From the NCBI GenBank assembly GCA_009760855.2, contig WPIO01000014.1, positions 6,123,001-6,187,000 of the forward strand: 64,000 bases of DNA, read 5' to 3'. The DNA comes from Cristatella mucedo. Lineage: Eukaryota; Bryozoa; Phylactolaemata; Cristatellidae. Positions 23,301-35,331 of this stretch are shown here, piece after piece (the first letter of the stretch is position 1; each line of letters begins with the position of its first letter). Below the pieces are notes generated by a model. That model did no database searches, was not told where the DNA came from, and saw only the letters and a list, made by a program, of their open reading frames with translations. Made by a program: the position numbers and the translations under genes.

Positions 23301-24130
23301 CCTATTTAGCAAAGAAGCATTACAAATTTCAGTTAAGGCTGGGCAACGTTTGTAAGCAAAATAAAACACACAAGTAATAATATCGTTCCCAAGAAATGAG
23401 CATCTTTAAATTACCTCATTAAGGTAGCCACATTGGATGCAGAAACTGACACAAATCCCTTGAGGAACGCCACACAATGCAACAGGACAACGATAATGTA
23501 GGATAGGCATTAATAGGGCGCGAACTTTTGCCATGCTTTCAATGAAGAAGGCAGATAACTTGTTGGCCGAGCCTTAGTATCTGTGGAGTTAAGGAATAAG
23601 ACCGCTCAGAGTAAGTGAACAAATTCATTAATTATGTCTTATAAATTGCATTGGTTACGAATCACTGGACTTCATCCCGCCACCGTGTGGACTCTGAGAG
23701 AGTCGTTTACATTCCAAATTGACATCAAATCCTAGATTTCACAATTCAGCTTTAAAACCATAACTTCACAAGATGCATCTTAGAAATTTTTAGATATTTA
23801 AAACAATTCTAATGACGCTGTACGTGGGGAAAATGTACATGGGCATAAACATCACGGCACTTATAAGTTTCGTATGTACTGCACAAGTGAGAGTATCGAG
23901 GCTGCCGGTCAAGTTTAAGTACATATCAAGAACACCTGCATCACCGACTGCATTTTTATATACATACTTCACCTAAACAGCGGATTTGAATAAATTGTGA
24001 ATAACACAAGAAGTAAAAGTATCTCCACTAGTTTCTAAATTAAGACCGTATTACTGTGTCAATTAGTTCAGGAAAAAGCGAAACCATTCTAATACTGCTT
24101 AGCCAACTTTGCCCGGCAAATATTTCTTAA
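23301..24130. repeat. Decayed left flank of array 2
   Basis: From about 23870 the sequence is a diverged version of the last 300 bp of an array-2 unit (CTGCACAAGTGAGA-TATCGAGGCTGC-GGTCA, AAGTACATATC-AGAA, CTAATACTGCTTAGC-AACTTTGCCC). Near-identity to the array begins sharply at about 24131 (AACAGAACGCCGGAGGTCAACC). 23301-23870 holds nothing recognised. Confidence 0.65.
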
Positions 24131-26815
24131 AACAGAACGCCGGAGGTCAACCGAAGCGTCTTGGCAGAGTTTTATAGTTGGACCAACTTAGTTGGTATCT
24201 TTTTGCACTCAAACTGCAGCAAGTGTCATAGACGTCCGTACCTTCTCAGGTACACAAGCCTTGAATGTTGTATTACGACTCGATCGGTTGTGGGTCGACC
24301 GTTAGGCCGAGACGGTCCTTTAACTCAGATCAGAATTCGATTTAAAGATAGGCTCACGGTAGTCCCGCTGGTGATCTTGGAGTGTTCAAACTAGTTTCTA
24401 AGCATATAATTTCACCTGTTAAGCAGTAGCAGCATCTCGAACGATGGGGCTCTCGTATTCCACGACGATTCGACTGGCTGAAGAAGGATTCATGGCCGGT
24501 TAACGACAGCCAGAGAAACAAGAGTGCCCGACTGTCGAGGCCACAAGCTCTCAAGTCGTTTTACATCCCTTTTAATTATCTTGCTTCTATAGTTTTAAAA
24601 GAGGTATTGTTGATTCACACCTGTGCCGTGCTATGCCGTTGTTCGCTTCAGTTACACCCGTGCGATTAACGGGGCTCTGTCCTCGTGTTTGTGGACGACC
24701 GACCACCGAAGCCTCACACACGTCTATGACTTGGTGCATCTCTAGTGGAGATTGTTTATTTCTAGATTTATTTTTGGGTTGCTAGAGCTCGTGCTAGGAT
24801 TACATTGAGGTAAAAAGTAAGCAAACGCTCTTATTATCGTAGCACCAGTAAGAATATGCACCTAGGGCCTATTGCTTGAATACGAGGATACTAAGGTGAA
24901 TACTGTCTCTTCTAGACTGGGTTACGTATAGCGGCGTTCTTAGTAAAACAAAGTACTGTAGGTGTTTTAAAATTGTCGAGAATTATAAATTACGTTCTCT
25001 TCTGTAGCGAGCCGCTGTCCAGCCAGCTTATAGTTTCCGGTCCTCAGCCCAAAAAGAGAAAATAGTAACGGTTATGTGAAAGGAAGATACGCTAGTAAAT
25101 ACTGAATGAAATAAAAACAGACTAGCAATCGACACTGACAGGAGGCAGTAGTCTTACACGTTCGCAGTACAGGTAGCCACCTGACAATGATCAGCTAAGG
25201 TTCAAAACAGAAAATCTCAGATAGCTTTTCACTAGCCACGGTTATATTGGGATATTATTAAGCATTGTATTGAGGCAAACATTCTTCAGTTTATTAATTA
25301 CAAATTAGAAAAACAGCAGAATGTAGCACATGTAGATTAGCACGAAAATAATTTTGAGAGCTTGTGCTCATTGTCAAGTCAAAGAATCGTAGAAGCTACC
25401 GCACTCAACGGGTCAATAACGAAACGCTGGCACGGGAAGCCACAGAGTGGGTAAGCAACTTTTGTTTCCAAAAGATTTACTGAAGTAGCAGTAAATATTA
25501 CCATAGCAGTTCAAGAATAAGACTGTAAACTAGGCTGTCAATAAAACTTAATCAATAGGGAAAGATACTTAGTAGTTTATATTTTTTTCACTGCCATTAT
25601 ATAAATTTGCCCAAGCATGTTCCGTTCATGTGGCGTTAAATGAGCATAGAATTTACTATTTATATAAAAACTTTTAAATGTATCTTGTTTTTACATTCCT
25701 GTGTCAGCGGGTGACATGTATTTTCGATAAAAAGTATTCCCAATAGGCTTCTAACAGACTAGGGCAGGATAAAGGTCATCCTACGACCAGTTTACTTGTA
25801 ATAGGCGAAGTATGTATACTATGTGAAAGCAAGCAAGATGCAACAACTCAGAAGCTTAGTATATGTGCTTTGTGACTAAATCTTCAAAAGGAAGAATAAA
25901 GATTATGAAGGGAAATAGGCCTAGTGTAATCACTCCCTAAGCGTGTATGGCCCACGACAGATCGGGGACCATGGCTCGCTTCAACGTCAAACCTTCGGCC
26001 GATATTAGCCCTGACTCCTCATTACAAAAGCTGCCAGAGATGTGCAGATGTCAGCATTTCTGAGGTCATTAGGCACTTGCAACCTTTCTGATAGTTTTAA
26101 GTGATTAGTTTTGAACTATGACCGTTATAACCTTACTAGTTTTGAAGTTTTCACGTAGAGGTACAATTACACTTCCTATAACAATTTCAAATGTCTATAA
26201 TAGCAACAGCAGAAGGGAGATCGTGTTTAATTCGCACCAGTTCGTCTCGTCCTGTTTACCTTTTTAATAACTCGCGTACCACTAACATTTGAAACGATAC
26301 AAGGATAGGATCCGTGGCTAAAGACATGCTAATTACGTTATTTTTGCCTGGCAGCCAAAACCTAGGCATCTCAGGAGAGAAATTTACGTGGTTTACTATC
26401 TATAGGAATAGCAGTCTTCTTTCACTCATGAGTGAACTTCTAGATCGCATCACTGTTGACATGCAGAAAGTTGCACGGGGAGGCGCTTGTAGCAACTTAG
26501 GGAAAAGAGCGTAGAAAATATGCTACATTGGGGACAGAGTCTCTCATCGCCTACGGTATATTGTTTCATCAAATGAAAGCACATGCAATAACGCCGACTT
26601 AAGTGTTCAATGATACTCTTTTAACCAAATGCCAGGCCTTCATTACGAACAAGAAGAGCTTAAACGACGTCTCTGATTTAAACGTACGGCTAAATAACAC
26701 ATCTGCCGGTTTAGCGAGACGGCTAGACAGAAAGTGAAGACGAAAAAAATTTGAATGCGGGATCAATTTTTCTATTTCACCTTCTCAAAAAGGGAAATGT
26801 CGTAAGGTGACTTAC

Positions 26816-26893
26816 CGCTGCTTGCTGGCGGTGTTCCTGTTGTATCCTCTGACGTCGAAGTACTCTTATCAGTGCTGCTGCTTTTATCTTCAC
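26816..26893 (-). CDS. Ser/Thr-rich linker exon, array-2 copy 1
   Basis: 78-bp minus-strand exon bounded by a strong acceptor (GCCTGTCCCCACAG) and donor (AGCG|GTAAGT), phase 1 at both ends. It encodes a low-complexity stalk GEDKSSSTDKSTSTSEDTTG followed by TPPASSG. Such Ser/Thr/Pro linkers join extracellular modules and are often O-glycosylated. Strand and phase match the FN3 exons at 21.8, 13.9, 8, 4.6 and 1.2 kb, so a common gene is possible. I found no other convincing exon in the unit. Confidence 0.6.
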
Positions 26894-29800
26894 CTGTGGG
26901 GACAGGCATCGGGTCTATACAGTGCTTATATACCAAACAGTGCTGTAGAGGTAAGCTCGTTCAATAGCCATCTTTATTTAGTTGCAGAAAGGGATTGGCG
27001 GCTCTGCTAGCATGTCTCATGTTGAATGTGTGCAAAATCTAGGTGTCGCGTTCCAAAATGACGTTTCATTATACGGCTATATCAGGTCAGAAGTCAAGCC
27101 TGCCAACTTTTAGCTACATAACATTGCTAAAATTTGGACTTGCTTAGACAGAGATACCACATATACATACTGCACAAGTGAGACTATCGAGGCTGCAGGT
27201 CAGGTTTAAGTACATATCTAGAAGAGCTGCCTTGCCGATACATTTTAAGTCAATGCATCACTGGGTCTCAAGTTATAAATAAGTTGTGAATAAACATAAA
27301 AAGTGAAAGTATGTTTGCGAATACTTTAGTTAAGAGCATATTATCGTGACGATCGGTTCACGAGAAGGCGAAAGCATGCTAATACTGCTTAGCAAACTTT
27401 GCCCTACAGTTGGTACAATTACAATTACAATTGTAAAAAATTACAATTAGTTCTTAAAACAGAACGCCGGAGGTCAACCGAAGCGTCTTGGCAGAGTTTT
27501 ATAGTTGGACCAACTTAGTTGGTATCTTTTTGCACTCAAACTGCAGCAAGTGTCATAGACGTCCGTACCTTCTCAGGTACACAAGCCTTGAATGTTGTAT
27601 TACGACTCGATCGGTTGTGGGTCGACCGTTAGGCCGAGACGGTCCTTTAACTCAGATCAGAATTCGATTTAAAGATAGGCTCACGGTAGTCCCGCTGGTG
27701 ATCTTGGAGTGTTCAAACTAGTTTCTAAGCATATAATTTCACCTGTTAAGCAGTAGCAGCATCTCGAACGATGGGGCTCTCGTATTCCACGACGATTCGA
27801 CTGGCTGAAGAAGGATTCATGGCCGGTTAACGACAGCCAGAGAAACAAGAGTGCCCGACTGTCGAGGCCACAAGCTCTCAAGTCGTTTTACATCCCTTTT
27901 AATTATCTTGCTTCTATAGTTTTAAAAGAGGTATTGTTGATTCACACCTGTGCCGTGCTATGCCGTTGTTCGCTTCAGTTACACCCGTGCGATTAACGGG
28001 GCTCTGTCCTCGTGTTTTGTGGACGACCGACCACCGAAGCCTCACACACGTCTATGACTTGGTGCATCTCTAGTGGAGATTGTTTATTTCTAGATTTATT
28101 TTTGGGTTGCTAGAGCTCGTGCTAGGATTACATTGAGGTAAAAAGTAAGCAAACGCTCTTATTATCGTAGCACCAGTAAGAATATGCACCTAGGGCCTAT
28201 TGCTTGAATACGAGGATACTAAGGTGAATACTGTCTCTTCTAGACTGGGTTACGTATAGCGGCGTTCTTAGTAAAACAAAGTACTGTAGGTGTTTTAAAA
28301 TTGTCGAGAATTATAAATTACGTTCTCTTCTGTAGCGAGCCGCTGTCCAGCCAGCTTATAGTTTCCGGTCCTCAGCCCAAAAAGAAAATAGTAACGGTTA
28401 TGTGAAAGGAAGATACGCTAGTAAATACTGAATGAAATAAAAACAGACTAGCAATCGACACTGACAGGAGGCAGTAGTCTTACACGTTCGCAGTACAGGT
28501 AGCCACCTGACAATGATCAGCTAAGGTTCAAAACAGAAAATCTCAGATAGCTTTTCACTAGCCACGGTTATATTGGGATATTATTAAGCATTGTATTGAG
28601 GCAAACATTCTTCAGTTTATTAATTACAAATTAGAAAAACAGCAGAATGTAGCACATGTAGATTAGCACGAAAATAATTTTGAGAGCTTGTGCTCATTGT
28701 CAAGTCAAAGAATCGTAGAAGCTACCGCACTCAACGGGTCAATAACGAAACGCTGGCACGGGAAGCCACAGAGTGGGTAAGCAACTTTTGTTTCCAAAAG
28801 ATTTACTGAAGTAGCAGTAAATATTACCATAGCAGTTCAAGAATAAGACTGTAAACTAGGCTGTCAATAAAACTTAATCAATAGGGAAAGATACTTAGTA
28901 GTTTATATTTCTTTCACTGCCATTATATAAATTTGCCCAAGCATGTTCCGTTCATGTGGCGTTAAATGAGCCTAGAATTTACTATTTATATAAAAACTTT
29001 TAAATGTATCTTGTTTTTACATTCCTGTGTCAGCGGGTGACATGTATTTTCGATAAAAAGTATTCCCAATAGGCTTCTAACAGACTAGGGCAGGATAAAG
29101 GTCATCCTACGACCAGTTTACTTGTAATAGGCGAAGTATGTATACTATGTGAAAGCAAGCAAGATGCAACAACTCAGAAGCTTAGTATATGTGCTTTGTG
29201 ACTAAATCTTCAAAAGGAAGAATAAAGATTATGAAGGGAAATAGGCCTAGTGTAATCACTCCCTAAGCGTGTATGGCCCACGACAGATCGGGGACCATGG
29301 CTCGCTTCAACGTCAAACCTTCGGCCGATATTAGCCCTGACTCCTCATTACAAAAGCTGCCAGAGATGTGCAGATGTCAGCATTTCTGAGGTCATTAGGC
29401 ACTTGCAACCTTTCTGATAGTTTTAAGTGATTAGTTTTGAACTATGACCGTTATAACCTTACTAGTTTTGAAGTTTTCACGTAGAGGTACAATTACACTT
29501 CCTATAACAATTTCAAATGTCTATAATAGCAACAGCAGAAGGGAGATCGTGTTTAATTCGCACCAGTTCGTCTCGTCCTGTTTACCTTTTTAATAACTCG
29601 CGTACCACTAACATTTGAAACGATACAAGGATAGGATCCGTGGCTAAAGACATGCTAATTACGTTATTTTTGCCTGGCAGCCAAAACCTAGGCATCTCAG
29701 GAGAGAAATTTACGTGGTTTACTATCTATAGGAATAGCAGTCTTCTTTCACTCATGAGTGAACTTCTAGATCGCATCACTGTTGACATGCAGAAAGTTGC

Positions 29801-30141
29801 ACGGGGAGGCGCTTGTAGCAACTTAGGGAAAAGAGCGTAGAAAATATGCTACATTGGGGACAGAGTCTCTCATCGCCTACGGTATATTGTTTCATCAAAT
29901 GAAAGCACATGCAATAACGCCGACTTAAGTGTTCAATGATACTCTTTTAACCAAATGCCAGGCCTTCATTACGAACAAGAAGAGCTTAAACGACGTCTCT
30001 GATTTAAACGTACGGCTAAATAACACATCTGCCGGTTTAGCGAGACGGCTAGACAGAAAGTGAAGACGAAAAAAATTTGAATGCGGGATCAATTTTTCTA
30101 TTTCACCTTCTCAAAAAGGGAAATGTCGTAAGGTGACTTAC

Positions 30142-30219
30142 CGCTGCTTGCTGGCGGTGTTCCTGTTGTATCCTCTGACGTCGAAGTACTCTTATCAGTG
30201 CTGCTGCTTTTATCTTCAC
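30142..30219 (-). CDS. Ser/Thr-rich linker exon, array-2 copy 2
   Basis: Exact positional duplicate (offset 3326 bp) of the 26816-26893 exon, with identical splice sites and coding content as far as I can read. The third unit ends before this position, so there are two copies only. Confidence 0.6.
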
Positions 30220-32283
30220 CTGTGGGGACAGGCATCGGGTCTATACAGTGCTTATATACCAAACAGTGCTGTAGAGGTAAGCTCGTTCAATAGCCATCTT
30301 TATTTAGTTGCAGAAAGGGATTGGCGGCTCTGCTAGCATGTCTCATGTTGAATGTGTGCAAAATCTAGGTGTCGCGTTCCAAAATGACGTTTCATTATAC
30401 GGCTATATCAGGTCAGAAGTCAAGCCTGCCAACTTTTAGCTACATAACATTGCTAAAATTTGGACTTGCTTAGACAGAGATACCACATATACATACTGCA
30501 CAAGTGAGACTATCGAGGCTGCAGGTCAGGTTTAAGTACATATCTAGAAGAGCTGCCTTGCCGATACATTTTAAGTCAATGCATCACTGGGTCTCAAGTT
30601 ATAAATAAGTTGTGAATAAACATAAAAAGTGAAAGTATGTTTGCGAATACTTTAGTTAAGAGCATATTATCGTGACGATCGGTTCACGAGAAGGCGAAAG
30701 CATGCTAATACTGCTTAGCAAACTTTGCCCTACAGTTGGTACAATTACAATTACAATTGTAAAAAATTACAATTAGTTCTTAAAACAGAACGCCGGAGGT
30801 CCACCAAAGCGTCTTGGCAGAGTTTTATAGTTGGACCAACTTAGTTGGTATCTTTTTGCACTCAAACTGCAGCAAGTGTCATAGACGTCCGTACCTTCTC
30901 AGGTACACAAGCCTTGAATGTTGTATTACGACTCGATCGGTTGTGGGTCGACCGTTAGGCCGAGACGGTCCTTTAACTCAGATCAGAATTCGATTTAAAG
31001 ATAGGCTCACGGTAGTCCCGCTGGTGATCTTGGAGTGTTCAAACTAGTTTCTAAGCATATAATTTCACCTGTTAAGCAGTAGCAGCATCTCGAACGATGG
31101 GGCTCTCGTATTCCACGACGATTCGACTGGCTGAAGAAGGATTCATGGCCGGTTAACGACAGCCAGAGAAACAAGAGTGCCCGACTGTCGAGGCCACAAG
31201 CTCTCAAGTCGTTTTACATCCCTTTTAATTATCTTGCTTCTATAGTTTTAAAAAAGAGGTATTGTTGATTCACACCTGTGCCGTGCTATGCCGTTGTTCG
31301 CTTCAGTTACACCCGTGCGATTAACGGGGCTCTGTCCTCGTGTTTGTGGACGACCGACCACCGAAGCCTCACACACGTCTATGACTTGGTGCATCTCTAG
31401 TGGAGATTGTTTATTTCTAGATTTATTTTTTTGGGTTGCTAGAGCTCGTGCTAGGATTACATTGAGGTAAAAAGTAAGCAAACGCTCTTATTATCGTAGC
31501 ACCAGTAAGAATATGCACCTAGGGCCTATTGCTTGAATACGAGGATACTAAGGTGAATACTGTCTCTTCTAGACTGGGTTACGTATAGCGGCGTTCTTAG
31601 TAAAACAAAGTACTGTAGGTGTTTTTAAAATTGTCGAGAATTATAAATTACGTTCTCTTCTGTAGCGAGCCGCTGTCCAGCCAGCTTATAGTTTCCGGTC
31701 CTCAGCCCAAAAAGAAAATAGTAACGGTTATGTGAAAGGAAGATACGCTAGTAAATACTGAATGAAAAAAAAACAGACTAGCAATCGACACTGACAGGAG
31801 GCAGTAGTCTTACACGTTCGCAGTACAGGTAGCCACCTGACAATGATCAGCTAAGGTTCAAAACAGAAAATCTCAGATAGCTTTTCACTAGCCACGGTTA
31901 TATTGGGATATTATTAAGCATTGTATTGAGGCAAACATTCTTCAGTTTATTAATTACAAATTAGAAAAACAGCAGAATGTAGCACATGTAGATTAGCACG
32001 AAAATAATTTTGAGAGCTTGTGCTCATTGTCAAGTCAAAGAATCGTAGAAGCTACCGCACTCAACGGGTCAATAACGAAACGCTGGCACGGGAAGCCACA
32101 GAGTGGGTAAGCAACTTTTGTTTCCAAAAGATTTACTGAAGTAGCAGTAAATATTACCATAGCAGTTCAAGAATAAGACTGTAAACTAGGCTGTCAATAA
32201 AACTTAATCAATAGGGAAAGATACTTAGTAGTTTATATTTCTTTCACTGCCATTATATAAATTTGCCCAAGCATGTTCCGTTC

Positions 32284-32800
32284 CTGAGGCAAATTATTAG
32301 CATAAAATTAACTAAAAATTGAAACTGAAAATATTTAAACGTATCTGGTTTTTGCCTCTCTTTTTCAAAACGATAGCATGTATTTGTGATTACAAATTGT
32401 CCCAATAGGCTTCTCATAGACTACGGCAGGATGAAGGTCATTCTACGAAGTCTGTACTTTTAATACGCAAAGTGTGTCTATGTATGTATGTATCACGATC
32501 AGGCGGGCAAAATGCAACAATTCAGAGGCTTAGTCTTTGTGCTTTGGGACTAAATCTTCAAGAGGAAGAGTAAAGATTATGAAGGGCACTAGGCCTAGTA
32601 TAGTTTCTCCGTAAACTCGTATGGCTCACCTCAGATCGTCGACCATTTATCGCTTCAACATCGAATCTTCATCTGTGATAGGCCCTAACTCCTCATTACA
32701 AATGCTGCTGATGCCAAAGAAAGAAATATTTGAGCCCTTAATACGACTCACTGACCCAATATAATTAACGCTGCCAGAGATGTGCAGACGTCAAAATTCA
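32284..32800. repeat. Decayed right flank of array 2
   Basis: Continues unit order but with many changes (AAGTATTCCCAATAGGCTTCTAACAGACTA-type words recur as CAATAGGCTTCTCATAGACTACGG; GAAGGGAAATAGGCCTAGT as GAAGGGCACTAGGCCTAGT; GCCAGAGATGTGCAGA retained). A short insertion with TAATACGACTCACTGACC lies at 32.74 kb. Similarity ends near 32800. Confidence 0.75.
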
Positions 32801-33265
32801 AAATTGGTCAGCTGTATCGCATTTTGAATGTTTAGGTTGGCTCGCTGGGCCATCAGAGACCTTTACCTGAGAATAGCTAGGCTCAATTGAGCGAGACTGA
32901 GTGGCTTATAACACACACTATTTTCTATAAATTGCAATTGAACTCGTAGTTGTGCAAAACATATCTTACAAACATTATTTGCATCGCAGTTTAAAATAAA
33001 GGGGCCCACTCGGCCGGGACATCGTCAGCCGTTACATTGGAACGGCCATGTGCAATCGCATGAAACTTTGGGATAGATAACAATCTGCGGGTAATAAAAA
33101 TCTGGATTATACAATAATAAATTTTGAGCGTGGTCAATGAGAGTATATAAGTCTGTATAAACGCAAGGAATGACCGATAAGTGAATAACAGATAGGGTAT
33201 GAAGTTATTCCTTTAGATAAGGTCATAGGGCAAGTGACTGCCAGCTCAAAATAAGTGTAACTGTA
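32801..33265. other. No gene recognised
   Basis: AT-rich; no exon or repeat identified. Confidence 0.5.
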
Positions 33266-33570
33266 ATAATAATAATAATATGATAATAACAATGCACTTG
33301 ATAAAGCGCCCTCCGAGAACTCAATCTGTTTCTACGCACTTTATATTTGCTGCAAAGGGAGATGCAATTGAATGGTGAGTAATGTCATGCTTGATAAACA
33401 AATAACAAGAATAACATGGTTAGGGGTGGTATTTTCAGGGTCAGCATGCAAATGCGGTTAGTGGTAGCATGCACAGTGTCAGCACACATAAGTACATGAA
33501 GGGCAAATCACAGGGACCCACTAAATGCTGTCCTAAAGGGTGTGTTTTCAAATTCTCTAAGTATAACTAA
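33266..33570 (-). repeat. LINE 3' UTR fragment
   Basis: (AAT)n-like tail, stem-loop with mutations (CTACGCACTTTATATTTGC) and the typical 3' UTR words up to CACTAAATGCTGTCCTAAAG. No coding part remains. Confidence 0.85.
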
Positions 33571-33711
33571 AACAATGCCGCCAATAGGTCTGAAAAATAT
33601 TTGTTACATTACTTCGCAATATCTAAACCGGCAGACATTATAAATTGGTGCATCCTAGCTATTGGACTTATGTATGCAAACTCTCGAGAACCGATTAAAT
33701 ATAGTTTTAAT

Positions 33712-34135
33712 TATAATAATAATCTATTTGAAATAGCGACATCAGAGGACTCAATCTTTTTATTGGCCCTTAGCATCCGCTGCATAGGAAGCACGATTAA
33801 ATGTTTAGTGGTAGCATGCTCAATGACAACAAGGATAGCATTTTTAGTGGGGATATTCACGGAGTCGGCATGAAAATACGGTTAGTGACAGCATGCACAG
33901 TGTCAGAAGGCGTAATCCCGAAAAGAACGACAATCATGGACCCACGAAATGCTGCAATTTATTAATGCGTTTTTAGTTTCTTTTAAATTTGATCAATTCA
34001 GGGATTTCATGATGCAAGTCGAAAGTAAATTCCAATATTTGGGAGAATTCGAACTAAAGGCATGGTCTCCAAAGGTTTTGATGTTCTAACGAGGTATAGG
34101 TAAACGATTAGGTTACATAAACGATTAGATTCAAT
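33712..34135 (-). repeat. Older LINE 3' fragment
   Basis: Heavily mutated copy of the same family: TAATAATAATC tail, AGAGGACTCAATCTTTTTATTGGCCCTTAGC, GGTTAGTGACAGCATGCACAGTGTCAG, then decayed coding remnant (GATGCAAGTCGAAAGTAAATTCC, TTTGGGAGAATTCGAACTAAAGGC, CCAAAGG). More diverged than its neighbour at 33266. Confidence 0.8.
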
Positions 34136-34356
34136 TTTGAGATAAAAACTTTTCTTCTAAATTGTATGGAATATATTTTTGGTACCAGCTGCCCTAAATG
34201 ATGCTCTAGCTAGTGAAACTGCCGACCTCATCGTTAATTAAGTCGGGTACTATGGGCACATGCCAGGGCTTCCGAGCTCACAGAGAGAAAGCAGCTCCTA
34301 CACAGTTCCCCACGTGACTCACTTCAGCTAGCTGCTCCCATGACCCTGAGCTCGGC

Positions 34357-34408
34357 TATAAAACCAGCATCAGACTCCAAAGTTTATGTATGCCCACAAA
34401 TTAATAAA
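34357..34408 (+). promoter_or_regulatory. TATA box and AATAAA signal, possible solo LTR
   Basis: TATAAAA at 34357-34363 in a local GC-richer context (GAGCTCGGCTATAAAACCAG) is followed only 40 bp later by AATAAA at 34403-34408. A promoter and polyadenylation signal this close together is the layout of a retrotransposon LTR. Clear TG...CA ends, target-site duplications and a primer-binding site were not found, so the boundaries (somewhere within about 34190-34450) are open. Confidence 0.4.
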
Positions 34409-34449
34409 GCACTCTTTAATCACACACCACACTGAAATATTCGGTATCA

Positions 34450-35244
34450 CATTTACAAAGTCTTATCAATGAGATGCCCACTAAATCTACAGCCTGGAGA
34501 CAACCGAGCAAATGCAACAGCAACTATATTTTTGAAAGCTTATTGTCTCTGTTCTTCTTATAACTGTGGGTGTGGTCCCAATACAAGCAAACTGACGCAT
34601 AAAACTTTAGTGTTCATTGTAGCCAGGTCCAATGGGCAAAATGAAGTGAGCAGCTGTGACTCTGCAGTAGTACCACAACTAAGATGTTACATCGTGACAA
34701 AGGCATAGCTCCGTAAAGTCAATTGACAGCTAATATATTGGTGTTTGCTGGAAATGGATTTGAAATTTACACCACAGTGAGTACGAAATAGTTACTCCGA
34801 TTTTATTCCGATTCTAAAGTTATTGGTGTAAACGGCTTTTACGCCTTCTCTAGGTCGGTATCATTCTCGGTCAGTCCACAGGAACGGATAGATGGATTTG
34901 CTGTATCAATGAATTCTGAATGACTGCCAAAACACAACAAGCCTCTTCCTCAATATGCCTACCGGAGCCATTTGGCTGACAATGGCTACCCACACCTTAA
35001 TACTACATAGATCGACAGAAAAGGGCAATTTGAATCAAATAAAGCACAAATACTTACCAATAGCAGGAAAAACTTGAGCAATGAGTACAGCAGTGATTAT
35101 AAAACAGCTCTGCAACGCCAAAATTGTAATTGGATCAGAATGTTGCTTTATTCATACTGCACTCCCTTATAATACACCACATTATTTCATCCCGTCTGGA
35201 AATTCACGGTGGAAGCCATTTTCCAAAATAGCGGAGGTCTGTCT

Positions 35245-35245
<1 letters not shown>
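34450..35245. other. No gene recognised
   Basis: Plus-strand frames at 34469-34708 and 35081-35437 (the latter inflated by the CT microsatellite) have no family features. Confidence 0.4.

Positions 35246-35329
<84 letters not shown>
35246..35329. repeat. (CT)n microsatellite
   Basis: About 42 uninterrupted CT units. Polypyrimidine/polypurine tract capable of triplex formation. Confidence 0.98.

Positions 35330-35331
<2 letters not shown>

Larger units (their letters stand above)
24131..32283. repeat. Tandem array 2: two and a half units of 3.33 kb
   Basis: Sequence at 24131 restarts at about 27458 and 30784 (period about 3326 bp). The copies are almost identical, differing by single-base changes and indels, for example the extra T in CGTGTTTTGTGG of unit 2 and an added AA in the TTTTAAAAAAGAGG run of unit 3. 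Each unit junction carries a palindromic AATTACAATTACAATTGTAA run. Unit 3 loses identity abruptly at about 32283. Open frames of 60-77 codons repeat in every unit, but several change frame between copies and none shows family features. The supported content is the Ser/Thr-rich exon. Confidence 0.95.

Noticed and set aside
22896-23369. 157-codon frame, the longest in the window, as a host gene
   Set aside because: It is the reverse-transcriptase C-terminal remnant of a LINE running by chance into its 3' UTR and flanking DNA.
24161-24394. 77-codon plus-strand frame repeated in all three array-2 units
   Set aside because: Identity among units explains its conservation; its peptide has no family features and part of it is an imperfect inverted relative of the minus-strand stretch at 24.64-24.72 kb.
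1-32283. Tandem repeats as a CRISPR array or satellite
   Set aside because: Units are 3.3-3.4 kb and contain exons; there are no short direct repeats with unique spacers.
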